The position numbers and the translations under genes were made by a program. 64,000 nucleotides of DNA from Thelonectria olida (lineage: Eukaryota > Ascomycota > Sordariomycetes > Hypocreales > Nectriaceae): positions 806,001-870,000 of the forward strand of contig JAGPYM010000015.1 of the NCBI GenBank assembly GCA_020736575.1, in the 5' to 3' direction. This document shows positions 56,018 to 64,000 of the stretch, piece after piece. Positions within the stretch are counted from its first letter, which is position 1. Each line of letters begins with the position of its first letter. The notes under the pieces are model-generated. The model searched no databases. It was given only the letters and a program-made list of their open reading frames with translations, and was not told the DNA's origin.

Positions 56018-58144
56018 ATGGATCTGCTCCGATCTACGCTTGATGGCACGCGCCAGTCCATCAGTCGCATCGATAGGGCCCTCTCATCATCCGCCGTCGG
56101 TCGCTTCTTCAGGCTCGAAGGGAGCCGTCATGTAAGTTGCTCACTCATCTATGCGCCCTCTCCAGCTAATGTTCTCCAGCCCGACGAGATCCCAGGATCC
56201 TCTTTCTTCAATGAGATGCGCGCAGGCGCCACGACATTCGCAACCATGGCCTACATCATTGCCGTCAACGCATCGATTCTATCCCAGACGGGTGGACCTT
56301 GCGAGTGTGATCTGGTCAACCGAGCCGACTGCGACTCAATTGCCAGTTATAGAGAATGCAAGGAAGGTGAGTGCGCTTGGCTTCGCAGCCCCATCCATCT
56401 TTTAGCCGTGAACTGACTGGGTTGTAGAGGTCAGACTTGACTTCATCACCGCAACGGCCGCCATTGCTGGTCTTGCGAGCTTTCTTTTTGGCTTATTCAC
56501 AAATCTCCCAGTTGCTCTCGCGTAAGTGACCCGTGTCAGAGAACCCATGAAACTGCAGCAGCTCATACGTTACAGTCCCGGCATGGGTCTGAATGCCTAC
56601 TTCGCCTTCCAAGTCGTCGGGCCTAACGGATCAGGCCCCATTCCCTATGGGGTTGCCTTGACTGCCGTCTTCATCGAAGGCCTTATCTTCATTTTCCTAG
56701 CCTTAACGGGGATGCGGCAATGGCTGGTAAAGCTCATTCCCGCCACCATTAAAACCGCGACCGGAGCTGGCATTGGCTTCTTCCTCACCGAGATTGGACT
56801 GTCATATTCTGCCGGCATTGGAGCCATTACCGGAGGCTATAGTGCGACACCTCTGACCATCGCTGGATGTCCGGTCGAGAGGCTGAACCCAGATACCCAG
56901 ATGTGCGATGGTGGTATTATGTCAAGTCCAAAGGTACGTTAAAAGACCACAGGTTTGTCGCGTAGAAACTAACAGAACATAGATGTGGACGGGCATTGTT
57001 GCAGGGGGGGTTTTCACTGCATATCTCATGTCCTTCCGTGTCAAATACGCCTTCATCATCGGCATAGCCTTTGTTTCAATCCTTTCCTGGCCGTAAGCTT
57101 ACATGACTTGCCCAACGTCACTCTTGGTTCAAGCACTTACTCATTGACGTTGAACAGTCGCACTACATCCATCACCTTTTTCCCGTACACCGATGAGGGA
57201 TCCTCGCGCTTTGAATTCTTTAAAAAGATTGTGTCATTCCACCCCATGACCAAGACTCTGAACGCCCTCGACTGGAACATTACCAACAACGGAGCCCAAT
57301 TTGCAGTAGCCCTCTTCACCTTCTTATACGTCGACATCATCGACGCCACCGCGACCTTGTACTCGATGGTCCGTTTTAGCGGTGTAGTTGATCCAAACGA
57401 TGGAGACTTTCCACGGTCGACAATAGCCTTTTGCTGCGATGCTGGGTGCATCTCTATCAGCGCCCTGTTGGGTTGCTCCCCTGTCACGGCATTTATTGAG
57501 AGCGGTGCCGGAATCGCAGAGGGCGGACGAACCGGGCTAACAGCCATGACAACTGGTCTCTGTTTCATTGTGTCGATATTCTTTGCGCCCATCTTCGCCT
57601 CTATTCCGCCCTGGGCAACTGGTCCAACCTTGATTCTTGTAAGTCTCTCCAGTACGGATTGCATAGAGCCACTTGCTAACGTGTTGTGCAACAGGTCGGT
57701 TGCATCATGGCCCGTCAGATTGCACAGATCAACTGGCGATATCTCGGCGACGTGCTGCCTTCTTTTGTTGTGATGACCTTTATCCCATTCTCCTACAGCG
57801 TGGCATACGGCCTCATCGCGGGCATCTTTTTGTATGCCGTTCTCAACGGTCTCATCGCAATCACGGTGCGACTTTCCGGTGGGAGGATAGAGCCAAGTGA
57901 ATACGATTTCAAGGAGCATTGGTCGTGGAAAGGCTCTGGCAAGAAGCCCTGGTTTGTGCGTGCTCTTCGAGGGCAGGCATCTCGACACAAGGTGGACGAC
58001 AAGTCGAGCACGCAGTCATTCCATATGAATGCCCAAGAGAGGGTCCTCAGCTCCGATTCAGGCCGGCTGTCGTTAGACCATGCTGACGGGGCTAAGAGTG
58101 TTACGATGCCAATGCGAGCGTTGACGCCACGAGGATCATACTAA
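56018..58144 (+). CDS. azgA-like: AzgA-type purine (hypoxanthine/adenine/guanine) permease, NCS2-like
   Basis: Seven exons: 56018-56131, 56180-56366, 56428-56521, 56576-56933, 56983-57092, 57158-57638 and 57695-58144; 597 aa, all joins in frame. It should be a plasma membrane proton symporter for purine bases. Characteristic segments are EMRAGATTFATMAYIIAVN (helix 1), APGMGLNAYFAFQVV, IPATIKTATGAGIGFFLTEI, LFTFLYVDIIDATATLYSMV, and SPVTAFIESGAGIAEGGRTG (the conserved substrate-site region). At least ten hydrophobic helices can be seen, and the length is close to Aspergillus AzgA. The C-terminal 100 residues are hydrophilic and cytosolic. The family is often induced by purines and under nitrogen control, but I see no specific site. 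Confidence 0.92.
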
Positions 58145-58468
58145 CCGAGTTTTATTATTCAATCATTCTTTTATTCAATTGCACATGTTTAAAAAACTTC
58201 TTGAGTCCTAACAGACTGCCGCACAGGGGATCCATCCCAAGCATCACCCCTCACGATTGATTATCTCTTCAACACCCAATATCCTAAACACGCGTATCTT
58301 GACAACTATCTTGACTGTGTCCTGGCTAGTGCTGTTGATCATATACACCGACATCAAGACCAGCAAGTGGTTTCTCATTGGAATCAGCGGTCTAGGCAGC
58401 CTGCCCTCGTCATCTCTTCGTGTGGCCTCGGAATCTGCTTCGGGTTTGACAGCAGGACATTGACGCTG

Positions 58469-59131
58469 ATGAGGAATAGGATAACTAACAGCGACCACCC
58501 TCTTCCTCCAGCCCCCCCAACAGGGAATAAAGATGATGCAGTGTTACATGAATATCTCTCGATAGAACAACCAATCAAAATTGACTACGGGACCAACCTT
58601 CAGGTCGGAAGTAAGGTCTTCATTAACTTCAAGTGTAACGTCCTCGACACCTGTCTTGTATCCATTGGTTCACGCACTCTCGTCGGCCCAAATGTATGCT
58701 TTTTCAGTTGCACATATCCTCTTGATCCGCATCTTCGTAACGGCACCGATGGACCTGAGTTGGGGCGTCCCGTTGTTGTGAGCGCAGATTGCTGGATAGC
58801 AAGAAACGTCATCATTCTTCCAGGTGTGACAATTGGGGATGGATGTACGGTTGGGGCTGGAAGTTTGGTCACAAAGGTTGGCGCTCATCTCTGTATCCGT
58901 ATAATTAACCAGCGCAACAGATGACTGACGATTTTTCTATAGGACGTACTGTCTTACCACGTTGTGGCTGGAAACCCGGCGAGGATTCTTCGAAAACTTG
59001 AGCGAAAAGCCAAAGTGGAAGCAGAAGACAAGAAGGAAGGCCTAGTTCGCGACGCTGAAGAGCGGCTTGGTAAGTTCTTGCTCGGCCAAGGGAGTCAGGT
59101 TTGCGAAGCCAACCGCCTCGGCGCCTCGTGA
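58469..59131 (+). CDS. Left-handed beta-helix (hexapeptide) O-acetyltransferase, maltose/galactoside type
   Basis: Two exons, 58469-58876 and 58943-59131, across a 66-bp intron; 198 aa. The hexapeptide repeat domain is clear: DYGTNLQVGSKVFINFKCNV, IGSRTLVGPNVCFF, then ADCWIARNVIILPGVTIGDG, ending VGAGSLVTK/DVLSYHVVAGNPARI. It should transfer acetyl from acetyl-CoA to a sugar hydroxyl. The usual N-terminal Mac segment before the helix is not evident: residues 1-30 are Pro-rich and unlike the family, and the frame is open further upstream without an ATG. So either an upstream exon is missed or the protein is shortened. The 3' end is also slightly uncertain, because CTTGGTAAG near 59068-59076 could be a further donor. 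Confidence 0.72.
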
Positions 59132-59307
59132 CATCAAGGACAGCTTAGTCTACGCAGGCCCAGGGCGATCGCTCGTCACAAATCTCTACTGTACTAACGG
59201 TCGCTTGTATTTTAATATATTACATGCTTCTTTTCCCGGTATGCTCCCTGTTCCCCAGATTTGACCCAGTAGATAATACAAATGAATCGAGGCATTATAA
59301 TGGTGGT

Positions 59308-60730
59308 TTAGAGCCATTTGGAAGTCGCATTAAGACAATATCTATCATGTGCGAGGGCACGATATCTTTTCAAGAGATCTGTATGCTCTAGATCTCCTTG
59401 GTCGGCATACTGGAAGTGAGCGGCTAGGGCATTTCCCTGTATCACGACAGCTGCAAAACAAGTGTTAATTAACCAGCATGGTACGGACTCGTTCGGGGCT
59501 TGACTTACGGCGACGCAACTTCTCGGGAAGATCAAGAACAATCATGTCCTCATCGCCTCGATTCCTGGGCCAGTTCTCGGGATCGGTATCCAGGATATCA
59601 TCGGCATATACGCACATGAAATTGATCCTAATCCGGTCTCCGTACATGATCCACAGCTTTTCGAACATGTACAGATCCAACGCATCATTCTCGATGTTCT
59701 CAAGCAAGGAATAATGCATCTGGGCAGCGATAGACCATTTCTGGTAGCTCGGACCCCAAACTTCATACTTGAGCTGGGCAACGGGAGTTTGGTCTATCAT
59801 CGTGTCGTGTTGCACTCTCAGCCATCGGTGGTTCGGCCACGCTGGTGGAGGCTGCTCAATGTCCCAGGTGAAATTGTTTGGGCCATCCCAGAAGCCATGT
59901 CGGGAGGGTTTCCAGTAATCGGTGCTATTGGTGACGTAGCTCGCCTGTTCGGGCTCGGGGAAGTATGGGTGTAGTGCACCCATCCGGAAGTGCATGAAGC
60001 CTAACGGAGGGTTGTTAATGATATTCCCAGCGACAACGAAGCTGTCTGGATGGTTGATTTTTCGGGTGACGAGGTTGGGGATGGCATTGTCATCGAACCA
60101 GACCTGAAGAAGAACGGATTAGTATTCGCCAGCGTACCAATGGCGAGAGATCCTCCGCGAGAGCGAGAATAAAGCCAAGGCAAACGTACAATATCGTCGT
60201 CGATCTTAACATAGTACTTACCACGCTCCAGGTGTCGCCAAGCTTTGTAATACGTGTACGTCCATAGGTGCTCTTCGGGGATTACTTTCTTGTGTCTCGT
60301 AGGGCTGCGGGCGATTATTTCGTCGAGGTAACGGAGATCTTGCTCGTTTTGGGTGTTGACAATCCAGAGGACCTCATCGAGCCAACCTCCATTATCGACC
60401 AAGTTTCGCTGCACAAAGCCCATTTAGCAAACATGGCCTCAATTGGGATCTTGCTTGGATACTGACCTCCAAATAGCATCGCATGCTCGATACCCTGCTC
60501 TCGCGACCATAAAAGATGAGGCCGCTAACAATGACACCTTCGGGCTTGACAAGCGGCTTCTGTATTGGCGGCCTGGCCAAGCCTGTGACCTCGGTGCCTT
60601 CCCCTGGGATGGACAAAGAACGACGAGAGTGCAGTTGAAATAGAAACCCGGTCAAAACAAGAAAATAGATGGCGATGATGGCAATTTGCATCGCCTTGTG
60701 GCGAATCTTGAAAAGCCGAAGGACTCCCAT
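59308..60730 (-). CDS. Type II membrane glycosyltransferase with DxD motif
   Basis: Four exons (60730-60467, 60408-60190, 60103-59509, 59450-59308) give 406 aa. ATG 60730 is chosen so that the basic MGVLRLFKIRHK precedes the single membrane anchor (AIIAIYFLVLTGFLF, about residues 15-31); an upstream in-frame ATG at 60793 is less likely. The Golgi-lumenal catalytic domain has DEVLWIVNTQN, then KYYVKIDDDIVWFDDNAIP, whose acidic run is the likely metal/nucleotide-sugar site. Later segments (WSIAAQMHYSLLENIEN; RYRALAHDRYC) are those of a fungal family of uncharacterised transferases. Donor and acceptor sugars are unknown. Confidence 0.78.
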
Positions 60731-61758
60731 CTTGGGTCGGGGGGGAAACCGGTTTAGAGATGATGGAGGGCAGGAGGGCCGCTCCGGCACCATGATGCCT
60801 TTTATTTTGACAGCCTGACAGCTTTTGGGGGTAAATATTACCCTGGATGACGGTTGCGTCTGGACTGTAAAAAAAAGACTAAATCCGGGTTTGTGACTGT
60901 TGTTAGTCGAGGCTCATATCGTTAGGCGGAACGATCGTCTCAAACTGTTCGCAAACTCGGAACCGCCAAGAGCCTCAATCCTGTTTCAAAGACATCGACC
61001 GACGAAGCATTAACGCAAGGAAAAGGGATGAGCCAGGCCTTACAATACTGGCCTATTCAAGCATGGAAATATGATCACTATCAATTCATACACTTCTATC
61101 CCCATGATCCATCTAACTACCCAATGGTCCTTTTAATAAAGCAGAGGCTTTATGGCTAACTTTTGTGGCTTGTAGGTGACATTTCTTTCAAACCCACGGA
61201 AGCCAATTGAACGAGTCTTACATGGTATATTTTTCGTCAGGCGATGCGACGGTCGCGTTATCGCTACATATGCCTTGCGTTACCGGTACATGCGGTGTGA
61301 GTGGACCTTCACACTCCCAAGCCATCACATACCAGCAACATCTGCCTATTTGCAGTACACCCGCAAACTGAATATTTAGACTCTGTGGCTTCAATTCCTA
61401 AAACCCTAATAGCGGTTCGAGCTCCAGCTGGCATAAGCCATGTCACCGCTTGCAGTGACACTCTGCTCACCGATGGCAAAGCTTACTGGTTCTGGCTAAG
61501 ATACAACATGTGCATTAGAGAAGAGCTTCTGTACTTGAAGCCGTGTACTTCTCGGGCCCTTTTGTTCATAAGTGGCGTCCATATGCTTTCCGCTCGCAAA
61601 GAATCGTCTCCTGAAATTGCTAGACATTCACCCATTCCATTCCACTCCTGCCGCGCTGCCCTAAACTCACTGTTGGGATTCACCGGGGACATAGTGCCAA
61701 TACTGCCCTTGGGGTAGCGGGAGAGATAGCCTGCAACGGTACGAAGATCGTGGGTAAT
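60731..61758. other. Intergenic region
   Basis: About 1 kb without a supported gene. An A-run (about 60868-60875) and short frames only. Confidence 0.5.
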
Positions 61759-61762
61759 CTAG

Positions 61763-62644
61763 TCAGTAGGTATTGTTGCTAAGGCTGGGCTCGTGCTGCT
61801 GGACAAGGGAGTGCCTCCAAATTGCTCTGCTTGCAGCAAGATAGCTCGCAACGACCCCCACCAACTGATATTTCGACACGACGTGTACCAACTGAGTTCC
61901 CTCCGGTGGGCAATCGTCGGAAGATGTGTTATTAAACGGTAAACACGCACCCATAGTTGCAGAAGGCGTTCCGCTGGCCAGTCGAAATACTCTGAAAGGT
62001 CGTCTTGAACATACTCCTTTGGCCTCACCATGTCTTGCATGAGACACCCACAACGCTGTGGCGCAGTGCAGCAATGGGAACTCTGTTTCCAAGCCACTCC
62101 GACCATGGCTCATCGACCGCGTGATCTTCTCCATTGACAAGTAGCGGATGCAGATCTGGGATAGGCTGTCATGTGCGCGACCGACTTCCAGGTCTCTTGA
62201 AACAGGGGTGCTCTCCAAAGCTGCCAGAGCCGATAGGCCCTTTTCGATAAAAAAGCCTTTGACTGACTGGTGGATAAACTGCACAGCTCTCGAATTGAAA
62301 CCCCGTGAGTTGAACAACTGTACCATCTGGGCAAGGCCACAGCTGAGCGTTTTGATCCTCCGCTCCATCGTCTCGTTGTCTCACGTATAATCCTCTAACT
62401 CCTCGCATTGTATTGACTTGTGCGAGCGGTCAGGTTCAATGGCCATGGCCCATCGTAACTGGTCTATTGATAGCGGCTCCGTAGAAAAGCAGATCGATTG
62501 GATCAGTCTTCGAGACGTCGCCCTCTGCTCCATGCTCCGGATGAGCCCGTCGTATAAGGCATCCAAGTCTGGGGGGATGCGCAGGATTTCTGCCTGGATT
62601 TTTTCGAGACAGGATACTGCTCGGCGGACCTGGATCGGATTCAA
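61763..62644 (-). pseudogene. Relic of a NACHT-type NLR receptor gene
   Basis: The reverse strand carries the part of an NLR just C-terminal to the NACHT ATPase: ILRIPPDLDALYDGLI, then STEPLSIDQLRWAMAIE, FIHQSVKGFFIEKGL and CIRYLSMEKI. One in-frame TGA (62383-62381) splits it between LEDYT and DNETMERRIK. Further on, the coding signal moves to another frame (VQDDLSEYFDWPAERLLQL, near 61960-62010) and then back (DDCPPEGTQLVHVVSKYQL). Neither the ATPase nor the C-terminal repeats are present. The stop plus two frame changes make a degraded gene the best reading. Confidence 0.78.
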
Positions 62645-63071
62645 TCATAGCCGAGTTCTGGGACTTTTCCCGACGGATCAAAAATTGGGATACCTGTCCC
62701 GAAAGGGAACCTAAGGCAAAGGGGTGATCAGAGCTGGAGCCTCCATCCTGTGCGAGGAGTTGGAACAGTACGTCACAGGCGAGTAAGCTTGCGACGCCAT
62801 GTCAGCGTGTTTCTCTTCAACGAGGGGTTCCCTGGCGGGGGCGGGAGGGTAAACTGGTAAGAACGAAGTCACTCTCTATTGGTCATATGACTCGTGTCAC
62901 GGAGCGGTGTAATGGCTATTGGCGTTGACTTCAGTCACAAGTTGAATGAAGAAAGGGACAAGATTAGCAAAGATAATATTCTAAGGTAGGCCAGCCACTT
63001 AATGCCCCCAATGCTAATAAATTCATGAAACTACTTCAACTCATGGCGGTAGGCCCTTTCTCCACATGGAC
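62645..63071. other. Intergenic spacer between two gene relics
   Basis: About 430 bp, nothing recognised. Confidence 0.45.
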
Positions 63072-64000
63072 TCAAGTAATTGTTCTGTCCATCTCCTGCA
63101 TGAGTGCGGCGATCTGAAGCTCCATCTTCTTTACTTCTGATCCGAGCCCTGCCGCACCGGGAACTAGCCACTCCTTGTGCTCCGTTGTAAAGTTCAAAAC
63201 GACAAGCGCCATCTCCCTCATAGGACTTTTAACCCCTTTGACAAACACCATGACGTCTTCATCGTCTGGCCACAGGCTTCTTTATTCTCCGTATACTAGA
63301 ATGTCGACGTTCTGTTTGCGAAATTGCAGAGCCCGACACCAGAATGAGTACACGCTGTCTACATCGTCGATCTGGGTGTTAACGTTGATCTCCTTTACGA
63401 GCGAATGAGGCTTCATCTATGTTTCTTTCACGTTGCCAACAGCCAGCTCAGAAAGGCTGCCGGTTATTGTGCATCGTTCCAGGCCAAGGGAATTCAAGCG
63501 TGATCGCGAGCAAGATATTGAAGTCCAGTGAAGGTTTTCTTCAAGCGTCCCAAGTCATTGCCGTGCCTCTCCTTGAGATCTTGAATGCAAAGCATACTGT
63601 TCACATCAACGTAGTTCTCCAGAGGATATGACTCCTTCGGCGCATTGACACTGCCACTCTCTTGTCCCTGGCAAACATATTGCGTTCCCGTCAGGCAAAC
63701 TTGCATTAGAGCAAGCATCTTGGCACTGTTCTCTCTGCATTTTACGTCATCGTTCGCAAACCGAGACACACTCTTCGCCAGATCATGGTTCTCCAAGAAT
63801 ACAGTCGCCGACCTCTCAGTTCCCTGGATAATCTGTTGCGTCTTGGCCGTCTGGGCTTTGACCTAACTCGGACGATAGGTGGGATTGAACTGATATTCCA
63901 AGCTCGGATGAGTAACGGACGCTCTGGAAAACTGGGGAGCTTGGAATACAAGTTCATTGTGTCAACCCTGAACCCATGTTACCCATCAACCCCCCTCCTC
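63072..64000 (-). pseudogene. GH13 alpha-glucosidase (maltase) relic, running off the window
   Basis: The reverse strand carries the C-terminal half of a fungal maltase in order: GFRVDTMNLYSK (nucleophile-Asp motif, at the window edge), FLENHDLAKSVSRFANDD (NHD motif with the transition-state Asp), QYVCQGQESGSVNAPKESYP, then DDVDSVYSFWCRALQFRKQN and MALVVLNFTTEHKEWLVPG up to TGA at 63074-63072. The three blocks lie in three different frames, and two stops occur inside coding-like blocks: TAG at 63865-63863 and TAA at 63284-63282. Some frame changes could be introns, but the stops inside conserved blocks argue for a dead gene. The 5' half lies outside the window. Confidence 0.78.

Overview
The window is nuclear DNA of a filamentous ascomycete (Pezizomycotina, most like a Sordariomycete such as Fusarium or Colletotrichum; the genus is an inference). 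Evidence: many genes are cut by 50-75 bp GT-AG introns with internal CTAAC/CTGAC branch sites. The gene families are typically fungal: HET-domain proteins, NACHT receptors, Zn2Cys6 regulators, an AzgA-type purine permease, secreted intradiol dioxygenases and F-box proteins. I re-derived the splice joins by hand, and every multi-exon model below closes in frame unless stated.

Layout. 0-5 kb: a truncated gene end, a long gene-poor stretch, then a nucleotide-sugar dehydrogenase. 5-7.2 kb: a processive GT2 polysaccharide synthase, divergent from the dehydrogenase; together they look like a cell-surface polysaccharide pair. 7.2-24.2 kb: two secreted pectin-lyase-fold proteins, a haloacid-dehalogenase-like enzyme, a cytosolic intradiol dioxygenase, a HET protein with a C-terminal repeat tract, and a divergent NmrA-like reductase / Zn2Cys6 regulator pair. 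24.7-33.7 kb: the most interesting block, containing a large NACHT receptor with N-terminal zinc-finger-like segment (interrupted by one in-frame TGA), a fungal gasdermin-like protein divergent from it, and a five-exon protein joining a DUF7580-like region to a subtilisin-type S8 protease. The gasdermin/S8 pairing follows the HET-Q1/HET-Q2 regulated cell death arrangement. 33.9-40.7 kb: a DUF1772 membrane protein, then an aminotransferase, Zn2Cys6 regulator and 2-keto acid decarboxylase that look like an Ehrlich-pathway mini-cluster. 41.4-50 kb: a second HET protein, a secreted intradiol dioxygenase with eight exons, an NAD(P)-dependent reductase and an F-box protein. 50.9-64 kb: a decayed membrane-protein gene, a Ser-rich conserved protein, an AzgA-like permease, a hexapeptide acetyltransferase, a type II membrane glycosyltransferase, and two wrecks at the right edge (a NACHT receptor relic and a GH13 alpha-glucosidase relic).

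Taken together this is accessory-type DNA rich in non-self recognition and cell-death genes (two HET genes, one NACHT gene, one NACHT relic, one gasdermin, one protease), mixed with catabolic and surface-carbohydrate genes. No rRNA, CRISPR or convincing tRNA was found, and no transposase or retroelement ORF was recognised.
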